Shown here: positions 51,401 to 60,638 of the stretch, one piece after another
Layout of the letters: each line of letters begins with the position of its first letter
Position numbering within the stretch: the stretch's first letter is position 1
NCBI GenBank assembly: GCA_902806065.1
Contig: CADCVE010000007.1
Coordinates: 62,001 to 126,000 of the forward strand
Direction of reading: 5' to 3'
Length of the DNA stretch: 64,000 bases
From: an uncultured Rubrobacteraceae bacterium
GTDB taxonomy: Bacteria > Actinomycetota > Rubrobacteria > Rubrobacterales > Rubrobacteraceae
Position numbers and translations under genes: made by a program
Notes under the pieces: model-generated
Database searches by the model: none
What the model was told of the DNA's origin: nothing
What the model saw: the letters and a program-made list of their open reading frames with translations, nothing else

Positions 51401-51490
51401 ATGGGAAGATGGTTGAAGCGGTTGGCCGTCATGGCCGCGCCGATAGTGTGGCGAAAGATTCAGGAACGCAGGCGTAGGGGCCGCCGCTAG
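51401..51490 (+). CDS. Very small arginine-rich protein (29 aa)
   Basis: ATG 51401 is preceded by GAGGAGG at 5-base spacing, one of the best ribosome-binding sites in the window. The peptide (MGRWLKRLAVMAAPIVWRKI followed by a run of arginines) is an amphipathic or membrane-touching helix with a strongly basic end. Ends 7 bases before the convergent hydrolase stop. No function known; the strong Shine-Dalgarno site is the main evidence. Confidence 0.55.
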   Translation: MGRWLKRLAVMAAPIVWRKIQERRRRGRR

Positions 51491-51496
51491 GGCACT

Positions 51497-52300
51497 CTAC
51501 TCCCCCCATGCGACGCCCTCGAAGCCCTCCTCAGTCTTACGGACGCGGACGAGGAAGTCTTCCGAGGGCTCGTGGTACAGGATCACAGGGGCGTCGCGCT
51601 CTTCAGCTTCTGTCAACACCTCTGTGCGGTTCTTACGGGCGGCCTCCGGGTCCGTATCCACACCGCTTATGAGGTTAGGGTCTAGCCAGATCTTCGCTGG
51701 CGCCAGATCCGCCGTGTAGAGCGCCGCGTCTCCACCCGACTCTATCCACACGATCTGGTGTCCCTCCGAATGCCCGCTACGAACCTCCACGCGCACCCCC
51801 TCTACAACCTCGCCATCACCCTCCAAAAGCTCGCACCAACCCTCGTAGACACCGTTCTCCACCGCCGGAACGGCCTCCCGGCGCCCGTCACCCTTCTCCA
51901 TCTTCCGCCCCTCCTCCAGAGCCGCCTCTTGCACGTAGACGGTGGCGTTGGGGAAGCTCGGCGGGTTGAGTGCCCAGCCGACGTGATCTACATCGAGATG
52001 GCTGAGCACGACGTGCGTGACGTCCGAGGCATCGTAGCCCGCCTGTTCCAACCGGTCCATGAGGTTCTCCTCACGCTTTAACTCGAAGCGACCAACCAGG
52101 TACTCGGGCAACTCGGGACCGAAGCCGGCATCGAGGAGCACGAGGGCATCCCCACTCTCCACGAGGACGACATTCATGGCGCCCCTTATCCTGGCCTTCT
52201 TCGCCCCTTCCCCAAAAAGGTTGCCCGCGTCAGTCAAGAAAGTGCCATCCCCAAGCACGCGAACCTTCAACGACCCGACCTCCAAAGAGTTACTAGCCAT
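51497..52300 (-). CDS. Metallo-beta-lactamase-fold hydrolase
   Basis: 267 residues from ATG 52300, with GGGAGGAG upstream. Zinc ligands: VLSHLDVDHVGWA (the HxHxDH block as SHLDVDH), GHSEGHQIVW and the TADLAP region. The LLDAGFGPELPEYLVGRFELKREENL start is typical of quorum-quenching-lactonase or glyoxalase-II-like members. Substrate not predictable. The frame continues upstream but without conservation. Confidence 0.86.
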   Translation of the reverse strand: MASNSLEVGSLKVRVLGDGTFLTDAGNLFGEGAKKARIRGAMNVVLVESGDALVLLDAGFGPELPEYLVGRFELKREENLMDRLEQAGYDASDVTHVVLSHLDVDHVGWALNPPSFPNATVYVQEAALEEGRKMEKGDGRREAVPAVENGVYEGWCELLEGDGEVVEGVRVEVRSGHSEGHQIVWIESGGDAALYTADLAPAKIWLDPNLISGVDTDPEAARKNRTEVLTEAEERDAPVILYHEPSEDFLVRVRKTEEGFEGVAWGE

Positions 52301-52423
52301 TATTCTCCTCCCACCTTTTTGACCCGGACAGCATACAAGATATCCATACCCCATAGCCGTGCCAGCGTACGGTCTAGCCGATCTCTAGCTGATGGGCTGA
52401 AACGTCTAGCGCCTGACAACCGG

Positions 52424-53650
52424 CTAGGATTTCAGGGCGGCCTTGACTGCGCGGCCCAGGGACCTCGGGTGTTTCAAGAGGCTGTAGACTGGAGTGTCGC
52501 CGGTAAAGCCTTCGATGAGGGTGAGGCGGGCGCCGGGGTCTTGCTCGCATGCCTTGAAGAGTGGTTCGATCATCTGCAGGTTCGGGACGAGATTCGTCAG
52601 CGCGTAACCGGAGAGATGCTCCTTCGCGCGCTTTTGCCGGAGTTGGGTTGCGTATCCGCGCAGCACCCGGGTGGAATAGTCGCCTCTGGAGTGAGCCTCG
52701 TGCGCCCAGGCCGCTGCCAGGCGTCCAGACTCTATCGCGTAGCCGACGCCTTCGCCGCTTATCGGGTGGATCATGCTGGCCGCGTCCCCGACGCTCATCA
52801 GACCCTGCACGTGCCTCTTCGCGCCCCACATCCCCATCTTCAACGACCAACTCTTCGCCGGCCCCTCCGGTTCGGCGCCTTCCAGCCAGCTTGCCAACTC
52901 CGGCTCCTCCAGAAAACGGTCGAAATAGTCCTTCAGGTTGCGCCCCGTGCGATCCAGCGTCTTCGTTGAGACCCCCGCCCCAACGTTAGCCCGCCCGTCC
53001 CCAAAATAGAAGACCCAACCATAGCCCGCCCCGCGCTCGTTCATATCTTTGGTAATAAAGATGTGCAGGTCCTCCTTGTTCGGACCGGAGACGTTCCTGA
53101 AGTATTGTCGCCTCGCCACCGAGTTCTGGCGCGCCTTCATCCCCTCTCCCGCGAACCCGCCGACCCCATCCGCCGCGACGACCAGCGGAGCCTCGTAACG
53201 AACCTTCTCCCCATCCGCGATAGCCTCTACGCCGGTGACGTTCCCAGCAGAAGAGCGGAGGAGTTTGGTAGCGCGGACGCCGCTCCTGAAGTCCGCACCG
53301 GCTTCTTCGGCGCGGCCCAGGAGGCGGGCGTCGGTCTCTTCGCGGGGGATCACATAGCCGTGAGGACCGTGAAGTGTGGGGGGGACCTTCTGACGCAGGT
53401 AGGAGGTCTGGGTGTACAAGGAGAAACCGCTGAACTTTCCGTGGGCCGGCTCGTCCAGCCAGTCGCCGAGGCCCATTAACGTAAGCTCCTCGGACGCGTG
53501 AGGCATAAGACCGTCACCGCACGTCTTGTCGCGTGGGAAGCTCTGCCGGTCGAGGAGGAGCACCGAGAGCCCGGCCCTCGTCGCATAGTACGCCGTCGCC
53601 GACCCGCCCGGCCCCGCCCCAACCACGATCACATCCGCCCGCTCCGCCAT
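52424..53650 (-). CDS. Geranylgeranyl reductase-family FAD oxidoreductase
   Basis: 408 residues. Rossmann GAGPGGSATAYYATRAGLSVLLLDR, DKTCGDGLMPHA (the family PRxKxCGDGL element), GDAASMIHPISGEGVGYAIESGRLAA and a helical C-terminus. Members saturate isoprenoid chains (archaeal lipid or chlorophyll/menaquinone side chains) or act on other lipids; in actinomycetes a menaquinone-type substrate is likely. GGR-type CXXC pair absent from the seen regions. Confidence 0.88.
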   Translation of the reverse strand: MAERADVIVVGAGPGGSATAYYATRAGLSVLLLDRQSFPRDKTCGDGLMPHASEELTLMGLGDWLDEPAHGKFSGFSLYTQTSYLRQKVPPTLHGPHGYVIPREETDARLLGRAEEAGADFRSGVRATKLLRSSAGNVTGVEAIADGEKVRYEAPLVVAADGVGGFAGEGMKARQNSVARRQYFRNVSGPNKEDLHIFITKDMNERGAGYGWVFYFGDGRANVGAGVSTKTLDRTGRNLKDYFDRFLEEPELASWLEGAEPEGPAKSWSLKMGMWGAKRHVQGLMSVGDAASMIHPISGEGVGYAIESGRLAAAWAHEAHSRGDYSTRVLRGYATQLRQKRAKEHLSGYALTNLVPNLQMIEPLFKACEQDPGARLTLIEGFTGDTPVYSLLKHPRSLGRAVKAALKS

Positions 53651-53785
53651 CGCTCACCTGACTCTCTTAGTTTCTACCCTGATAAGTGAACATCGCCGCA
53701 TCGCCGCCCGGAACCCGGCGAACGCCTATTATACTTTTCCCTCACGCGCCGTTACCGAAGCAGACCAACCGCAAGCAAGGAGGCA

Positions 53786-53989
53786 ATGATGGTGGACCGC
53801 AACCGCCCGGCCCGCTACGAGGTGGGGGGAAGGGCCGCCCTGAAGGCCACGGGCCAGCCCGTCGAGATACTGGAGGTCCGCCGGGGTGAATTTGTCCCGG
53901 ACTTCGTCTACAAGGTGCGCATCCTCGCGGAGAGGCCAGCCCGCCCCTACAACCTGTCCGTCCCCGAGCACGACCTCTCGGACGGGTAA
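53786..53989 (+). CDS. Unknown small basic protein (67 aa)
   Basis: ATG 53786/ATG 53789 after GCAAGGAGG. A beta-rich, basic protein: RPARYEVGGRAALKATGQ, ILEVRRGEFVPDFVYKVRIL, ending in LSVPEHDLSDG. It resembles small ribosome- or nucleic-acid-associated proteins in size and charge but no family is recognised. A TATTATAC element ~50 bases upstream may be its -10 box. The next frame follows after 9 bases with its own GGAGG. Confidence 0.7.
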   Translation: MMVDRNRPARYEVGGRAALKATGQPVEILEVRRGEFVPDFVYKVRILAERPARPYNLSVPEHDLSDG

Positions 53990-53998
53990 GGAGGACGC

Positions 53999-54424
53999 GT
54001 GGCCGACCTACGAGACGCGAACGCTATCGTCTCTTTTCCCCGGGAGCTGCTTACCCTGCCCCGCTTCCACCCGGGAGCCATACTCCGGTGAGTCGAAGAC
54101 CCCCGAGGTAGCCCGCTGGTCCGACAGCGCGATGAACCTCTAGCCGTGGGAGTTAGTGGTGGTGTGGCACCGTGGGACGCTCGGAGGCCTTGCTGCTTCG
54201 AAGGCTTCGCTGGTCACCTCGCGGGCTTTACAGTGGGCATCGTACTGGATATGGCTGGGCAACTAATCGAGTAGGAGACCTTCGACGAGGGGCACGTGAG
54301 CTAGAGAACCCCGCTCGCCGTGGCGCACGGGGGAGTATCTAGCGCGTCGGCTGGTTTGCCAGGGACGAACGAGACACCGCAAAGTAGACCCTCGGCGCAC
54401 TGCCTGAACGCCTGGTGCGAATAA
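53999..54424 (+). pseudogene. Decayed coding sequence, unknown
   Basis: GTG 53999 with an AAGGAGG upstream opens a frame that reads for 141 codons with three stops (TGA 54089, then two TAG) before TAA 54422. The pieces have coding-like character (MADLRDANAIVSFPRELLTL; FEGFAGHLAGFTVGIVLDMA; LAVAHGGVSSASAGLPG). No family recognised. The rest of the interval up to 54564 is gene-free. It likely was the second gene of an operon with the small protein at 53786. Confidence 0.45.
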
Positions 54425-54564
54425 CTATCTCACTGAGCTATCCGGAAGAGAAGCCACCCGGACGACCGAAGCTTCAGCAGGGGTGCAAACCACCCTTCGG
54501 TATAGTCCACGAGGACAGGTACGAACAAGGCCTGTCCGAAGGCCGAAGTTAGAAGCAGGCCTTT

Positions 54565-55653
54565 CTAGAACCCTTCGGAGGAGGTGACGCTGAGGTAGGC
54601 GACATCGACTAGGGGGACGCCGGTTTCGAGGGCGCGTTGGACGGCCCTTGCGAGGGCTTCGGCGGCAACGCTGGAGTCTGGGAAGTGTCCATCGAGGAGG
54701 CGGGCGGCCCGGGCTATCTCGTAGAAAGAGAAGCGGCGGCGGTCGCCGGTCAGGTCGTACACCGCTTCGAGGACCTCGAGGCGTAGCGAGATCAACTGTT
54801 CCAGCCGCCAGCGGATCTCGTCTCCAGTCAGGTTCATGGTCTGGTACAGACGCGCGATCTCCGCGACCTGCTCGAGCGCCCGCGGGCGCTTCCCCAGACG
54901 TCCCACCGTAGCCTCATCGAGGTAGCGCCTCGCGGTGATCCTCGCGAGCGCCAGCCTCCCCTTTGACCCGTCGAACCCCACGAGTGGTCGCCAAGTCCGC
55001 AAGCCCACCTTGCTACCCGCCAATAGGTCATCGGTGCGGGTTTCCCGGCCCCCAATAAAGACCCGCGGTACGTGCCCGCCCGCGTAATAGGCGATCTGAC
55101 GGGCCATCGCTCGCGCCTTTTCCTCGTCGCCCGGCGCGGCCCCGGCTCGCACCTCTACCCAACGTCGGGTAGTGCCGACGTAGAGGCGTTCGAGAGCCCG
55201 CCACGTGGCGTCACCCCGGAGGTCCAACTCGCCCGGCTTCTCGGTTACCACCGAGACTTCGGCCCCCGACCCACTCCTGGAAGCATAGGATGCCTCGACG
55301 GCCCGCAGGAGCTCCTCGAACTCCTCGTCCACGGCCCCGGAGAGGTAACAACGACTGCGTTCGGCGGGCAGAACGTACATGAGGCGACTTTTGATCCTGC
55401 GCTCCTTGCCTTCCTCTGCTTTGAGCCGGTCTATCGCCTCGTACAGTTCGCGCCGCCGTTGATAGACGAGCTTCGAGAGCCGCTCTACCTCATCATCAGT
55501 ACCGAAGCCCTCGGATTCCGCCCACGCGTCATCGCGAGCGCCACAGGACGCTTCGTGGGCGTTTTCGGCCCGGATTACCGCTCTCTGCTGTTTCTCGCGC
55601 TCGCGCTGAGCCTCTCCCAACTCGCGCTCCAGCGTCTCTATAGTGGAAGACAC
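54565..55653 (-). CDS. Unknown protein with an N-terminal coiled coil
   Basis: 362 residues. Residues 1-95 are a clear coiled coil (ETLERELGEAQREREKQQRAVIRAENAHEA, LSKLVYQRRRELYEAIDRLKAEEGKERRIKSRL). The middle (~100-235) is alpha/beta (YVLPAERSRCYLSG, DEEFEELLRAVEASY, WRPLVGFDGSKGRLAL), and the end is helical (RALEQVAEIARLYQTM, ALARAVQRALETG). Cytosolic; no family recognised. Overlaps the leader of the divergent Yip1 gene. Confidence 0.7.
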   Translation of the reverse strand: MSSTIETLERELGEAQREREKQQRAVIRAENAHEASCGARDDAWAESEGFGTDDEVERLSKLVYQRRRELYEAIDRLKAEEGKERRIKSRLMYVLPAERSRCYLSGAVDEEFEELLRAVEASYASRSGSGAEVSVVTEKPGELDLRGDATWRALERLYVGTTRRWVEVRAGAAPGDEEKARAMARQIAYYAGGHVPRVFIGGRETRTDDLLAGSKVGLRTWRPLVGFDGSKGRLALARITARRYLDEATVGRLGKRPRALEQVAEIARLYQTMNLTGDEIRWRLEQLISLRLEVLEAVYDLTGDRRRFSFYEIARAARLLDGHFPDSSVAAEALARAVQRALETGVPLVDVAYLSVTSSEGF

Positions 55654-55801
55654 AAAAAAGCCTTTCCCAAACCACTCCTCTGCCCCCGCATTCTACCCCA
55701 AGCCTAAAACAATCGGTGCTCAAGGAAAAGCTGCCCTGTTGCGGAACCGTCGATATACAGATAATCTTAAGGTATTCAGAGGTCCAAGGGAGGAGACGCG
55801 C

Positions 55802-56533
55802 ATGGACTTCAATACGGGAGGTAGCGGCGGGAGACCGGACGATCAATCGCGGCCGCTATACGGTGGGGGAACGAGCGGATCTCCAAGCGGACCCCAGCGA
55901 GGACCGTCGGGAAGTCCGGGAGGGGAGTTCAGCCTTCAAGATCCGGTCGGCAGCTTCATCAGTACCGCCCGAGGTGTACTGCTCAGCCCGGTAAGCTTCT
56001 TCCGTAGTATGGCCAAACGGGGCGATTTTTTGAACCCGGCGATCTTCGCGCTGATATGCGCCCTGATCTCTGCCGTACTCAGCGGCTTGATAAGCTTGGT
56101 AATCTCCCCGTTTTTTGCTGCCCCTGGGGAGACTGGCGAGGCGTTCGCTGGAGGACTCGTGGGGCTTGTTTTTACCGTAATCTTATCGCCCATTTACACG
56201 GCGCTCGCCTTGCTAATAGGGGCCGGCGTATATCACCTGCTCGTGCTTCTCTTCGTAAGGCCCGGCAACGCGGGGTTCGAAGCCACTTTCAGGGTTGTCT
56301 GTTATGTTGCGGCGATTCAGCTTGTAAGTTGGATACCTATCGTCAACATCGTAGCGGGTATCTACGCCATTGTCCTGTCGATATTTGGTATTCGGGAGGC
56401 CCACGGCACGACTATGGGCAAGGCCGTCGCCATTGTTCTGATCCCGGTAGCCGTGATCCTGTTCTTCGTTCTCATACTTGTTGCTCTGCTAGGTGCAGCG
56501 CTGTTCTTCGGATCTCAGCAGCAGCAGTTCTAG
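55802..56533 (+). CDS. Yip1-domain membrane protein
   Basis: 243 residues from ATG 55802 with GGGAGGAG upstream. A Gly/Ser/Pro-rich head (~1-50, SGGRPDDQSRPLYGGGTSG) precedes five membrane segments in the Yip1/DUF1282 arrangement (SFFRSMAKRGDFLNPAIFALICALISAVLSG; YTALALLIGAGVYHLLVLLF; IQLVSWIPIVNIVAGIYAIVLSIFGIREAH). Bacterial Yip1 proteins are poorly studied; roles in membrane organisation are guessed. A terminator-like hairpin follows at 56600. Confidence 0.8.
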   Translation: MDFNTGGSGGRPDDQSRPLYGGGTSGSPSGPQRGPSGSPGGEFSLQDPVGSFISTARGVLLSPVSFFRSMAKRGDFLNPAIFALICALISAVLSGLISLVISPFFAAPGETGEAFAGGLVGLVFTVILSPIYTALALLIGAGVYHLLVLLFVRPGNAGFEATFRVVCYVAAIQLVSWIPIVNIVAGIYAIVLSIFGIREAHGTTMGKAVAIVLIPVAVILFFVLILVALLGAALFFGSQQQQF

Positions 56534-56599
56534 CAGCAGACGTTGAACGCAAAACTCGATGAGCCGAAACCTGCTGGCGGACAGGTAGGAAAACTTGCG

Positions 56600-56637
56600 G
56601 GCTCGTGCCTCAGGTCCGGAAATCCGGCGTACGAGCC
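56600..56637 (+). terminator. Hairpin after the Yip1 gene
   Basis: GGCTCGT (56600-56606) and ACGAGCC (56631-56637) enclose a second CCGG/CCGG pairing (56616-56619 with 56624-56627), followed by TCTCTATA. It lies 66 bases past the Yip1 stop and ~95 bases before the isocitrate dehydrogenase start, so it could also structure that leader. Confidence 0.55.
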
Positions 56638-56730
56638 TCTCTATAGCAGACGGCTCTGTACGCTACCGCTATACTTCTCGCTGGTAAAGGGTAAGTAAAC
56701 GCGAAAAGGGAAGGGCAAGGGGGTTCACGT

Positions 56731-57738
56731 ATGGCACGGACGGTAACTCTTATACCAGGGGATGGCACGGGACCGGAGGTGACCGATTCGGTCAAGGAGG
56801 TTTTCGAAGCCCTCGACGTTGATATCGAGTGGGAGATCGCCGAGGCTGGCGAGACCGTGATGGAGGATGAGGGCACCCCGCTGCCCGAGAGCGTTCTAGA
56901 GTCCATTCGACGCAATAAGGTAGCCATCAAAGGTCCTCTTACGACACCTGTGGGAGCCGGCTTCCGCTCGGTGAACGTGGCTCTACGCAAGGAACTGGAC
57001 CTGTACGCTAACGTCCGGCCTTCGTTGAGCTTGCCAGGTATAGATACGCCGTACGAGAACATAGATCTCATTATCTTCCGCGAGAACACCGAGGACCTTT
57101 ACGCTGGGGTAGAGCATATGGTAGGCCCCGACGCCGCGGAATCTATCAAGATCATCACCAGGGCCGGCACCGAGCGTATCTGCCGCCTGGCCTTCGAGCA
57201 GTCCAAGGAGCTTGGCCGCAAGCACATTACGGTCGTCCACAAGGCAAACATCATGAAGTTCACCGACGGTCTCTTTCGGGACGTCTTCTTCGAGGTCTCC
57301 AAAGACTACGAGAACGACTTCGAGGAGATCGACGACCGTATAGTGGACAACATGAGCATGCAGCTCGTGATGAAGCCGAACCAGTACGATGTCATCGTCT
57401 GCCCTAACCTCTACGGCGATATCCTCTCGGACATCTGCGCGGGCCTGACCGGAGGGTTGGGGGTGGCTCCAGGAGCGAATATTGGGGATGAGATCGCCGT
57501 TTTCGAGCCTGTACACGGGAGCACCCCGAAGTACGCTGGCCAGAACCGGGCGAACCCGCTGGCGACACTTCAGTCGGCAAAGACCATGCTCGAGTACCTG
57601 GACATGTACGATGTAGCAGAGAGGATGCAGACGGCCATGGAGGAGGCTCTCAAGAGCCCCGAGACCCGTACCAAGGACCTCGGTGGCTCCGCGGGCACTA
57701 AAGAGTTCACTCAGGCCATCGTCTCCAACCTCAAGTAA
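56731..57738 (+). CDS. NAD-dependent isocitrate dehydrogenase (IDH3-like)
   Basis: 335 residues, isocitrate/isopropylmalate dehydrogenase family: TLIPGDGTGPEVTDSV, IKGPLTTPVGAGFRSVNVALRKELDLYANVRP, the ENTEDLYAGVEH loop, VHKANIMKFTDGLF, VCPNLYGDILSDICAGLTGGLGVAPGANIGD and GSTPKYAG. The GPLTTPVGAGFRSVNVALRK wording is closest to mitochondrial-type NAD-IDH subunits rather than LeuB or the large NADP-IDH. Converts isocitrate to 2-oxoglutarate. LeuB-like or homoisocitrate activity remains possible. Confidence 0.87.
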   Translation: MARTVTLIPGDGTGPEVTDSVKEVFEALDVDIEWEIAEAGETVMEDEGTPLPESVLESIRRNKVAIKGPLTTPVGAGFRSVNVALRKELDLYANVRPSLSLPGIDTPYENIDLIIFRENTEDLYAGVEHMVGPDAAESIKIITRAGTERICRLAFEQSKELGRKHITVVHKANIMKFTDGLFRDVFFEVSKDYENDFEEIDDRIVDNMSMQLVMKPNQYDVIVCPNLYGDILSDICAGLTGGLGVAPGANIGDEIAVFEPVHGSTPKYAGQNRANPLATLQSAKTMLEYLDMYDVAERMQTAMEEALKSPETRTKDLGGSAGTKEFTQAIVSNLK

Positions 57739-57787
57739 GCGTGTAACGAAGAATTTACTCTGGGTCTGTTCTCGAATCGTTAACAAT

Positions 57788-59035
<1,248 letters not shown>

Positions 59036-59052
59036 GGTAACCGGGCGAGCCC

Positions 59053-60165
59053 TTGCGGATCGCCTTCTTCACCGAGACCTTCCTCCCCTCGACTGACGGC
59101 GTCGTAACACGCCTCACACACACCCTGGAAGAGCTTCATCGGCTCGGAGCCGAGGTTCTGGTATTCGCTCCAAAGGGTGCGCCGCCTTCTTATGCCGGGG
59201 CTCGCGTGTACGGGTTGCCGGGCGTGCCGTTCCCGCTATACCCCGAGAAGAAAATATGCCCGCCCCATCCTGGCGTGGGACGAGCATTAAAGAGCTTCGA
59301 GCCGGATCTGATCCACGCGGTAAACCCCTTTATCCTTGGCGCGGGTGGCGTGTACTACGCTCGGCGTCTCAGCCTACCGCTCGTTGCCTCTTACCATACG
59401 AACCTCGTGACCTACGCGTCCTACTACGGTCTGGGCTTTACCGAGAGGGTAGCCTGGAGCTACTTCAGAAACCTCCACAACAAGGCTATCATCAACCTCT
59501 GTACCTCCGAGGCCACCCGCGACCAACTCCTGGGTGAAGGAATCAAGCGCGTCCGGGTTTGGCCGCAGGGCGTGGATGCCCGTCGCTTCCGCCCCGATCG
59601 CGCCTCCAGAGACTGGCGCATCAAGCTCTCCGACGGACGTCCCGACCAGAAGATTCTCCTCTACGTCGGACGCCTCGCCGCGGAGAAAGGTATTGGGCGG
59701 CTGAAAGCCGTGCTGCGCGAAGTGCCGGGCTCCAGGCTTGCAATCGTCGGGGACGGTCCGGCGCGTAAAGCTCTGGAGAAGAAGTTTCGGGGGACGCCCA
59801 CGGTCTTCGCCGGGCTCCTCACGGGTGACGACCTCGCGGCGGCCTTTGCGTCGGCTGATCTATTCCTGTTCCCCTCGATCACCGAGACATTGGGGATAGC
59901 CATGATCGAGGCTCTCTCTTCCGGACTTCCCGTGGTCGCTGCCCGCAGCGGCGCTTCCCACGAGGTCGTCTCCGAAGGAGGGAACGGCCTCCTCTATGAG
60001 CCCGGCTCCGATAAGGCTCTCGTCGCCGCCGTCCGCCGCATCCTGGAGAACGACGCGCTGCGTCAGGCCCTGGGCCGGTGCGCCCGGGCCGCCGCCGAGA
60101 AGCGCGGCTGGGAAGCCTCGACCGCCACCCTCGTGGACTACTATGAGGAGGCGGTGAGGCTCTGA
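59053..60165 (+). CDS. sqdX: Sulfolipid synthase (SqdX-type glycosyltransferase)
   Basis: 370 residues, GT-B fold, GT4 family: MRIAFFTETFLPSTDGVVTRL start, VPFPLYPEKKICPPHPGVGRAL, HAVNPFILGAGGVYYA, LPLVASYHTNLVTYASYYGLGFTER, CTSEATRD, and GIAMIEALSSGLPVVA in the C-terminal nucleotide-binding half. These stretches closely follow cyanobacterial SqdX, which adds sulfoquinovose to diacylglycerol. TTG start, 17 bases after sqdB ends. Together the pair is sufficient for SQDG synthesis given UDP-glucose and sulfite. Confidence 0.85.
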   Translation: MRIAFFTETFLPSTDGVVTRLTHTLEELHRLGAEVLVFAPKGAPPSYAGARVYGLPGVPFPLYPEKKICPPHPGVGRALKSFEPDLIHAVNPFILGAGGVYYARRLSLPLVASYHTNLVTYASYYGLGFTERVAWSYFRNLHNKAIINLCTSEATRDQLLGEGIKRVRVWPQGVDARRFRPDRASRDWRIKLSDGRPDQKILLYVGRLAAEKGIGRLKAVLREVPGSRLAIVGDGPARKALEKKFRGTPTVFAGLLTGDDLAAAFASADLFLFPSITETLGIAMIEALSSGLPVVAARSGASHEVVSEGGNGLLYEPGSDKALVAAVRRILENDALRQALGRCARAAAEKRGWEASTATLVDYYEEAVRL

Positions 60166-60229
60166 GATGAGCTGGTCGGGGGTGCTTGTAAGACGTTGGG
60201 GAGCGTGCTAAATTACGCGCACGAGCAAT

Positions 60230-60302
60230 GCGGAAGTAGCTCAGCTGGTAGAGCATCACCTTGCCATGGTGAGGGTCGCGGGTTCGAATCCCGTCTTCCG
60301 CT
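60230..60302 (+). tRNA. tRNA-Gly (GCC)
   Basis: Acceptor arms GCGGAAG (60230-60236) and CTTCCGC (60295-60301) pair; the D-loop (AGCTCAGCTGGTAGAGC), a 7-base anticodon loop TTGCCAT with anticodon GCC, and the GGTTCGAATCC T-arm are in place. The CCA end is not encoded. Confidence 0.96.
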
Positions 60303-60326
60303 CTGGTCCCTGGAGGCCGAGGCTTT

Positions 60327-60397
60327 GGCGGCATGGCCGAGTGGTGAGGCGCCGGACTGCAAATCCGTTAACCCCGGTTCGATTCCGGGTGCCGCCT
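60327..60397 (+). tRNA. tRNA-Cys (GCA)
   Basis: Acceptor GGCGGCA (60327-60333) pairs with TGCCGCC (60390-60396); anticodon loop CTGCAAA reads GCA; T-arm GGTTCGATTCC. No encoded CCA. Confidence 0.95.
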
Positions 60398-60420
60398 CTC
60401 GGGAAGAGGGCGTCAAGCGA

Positions 60421-60492
60421 GGGCGATTAGCTCAGGGGGAGAGCGCTTCCTTGACACGGAAGAGGTCAGTGGTTCGAATCCACTATCGCCCA
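60421..60492 (+). tRNA. tRNA-Val (GAC)
   Basis: Acceptor GGGCGAT (60421-60427) pairs with ATCGCCC (60485-60491); anticodon stem CTTCC/GGAAG around TTGACAC with anticodon GAC; T-arm GGTTCGAATCC. No encoded CCA. Last of the three-tRNA cluster. Confidence 0.96.
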
Positions 60493-60638
60493 CTGTATTA
60501 GCTGCTAGTTCATTATTAGCCGGGTCTGGACATTACTGCTCGTTCGCTTATTAAAAGTCAGGCTGAGGCCGCGTTTATGGCCGGGTATTAGAATCATCTC
60601 ACCAAACTCGAATTGCAGAGCGTTAGGAGGAACGGTTT

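Noticed and set aside
60493-60638. T-box leader for thrS
   Set aside because: No T-box consensus or specifier hairpin in the short interval after tRNA-Val.
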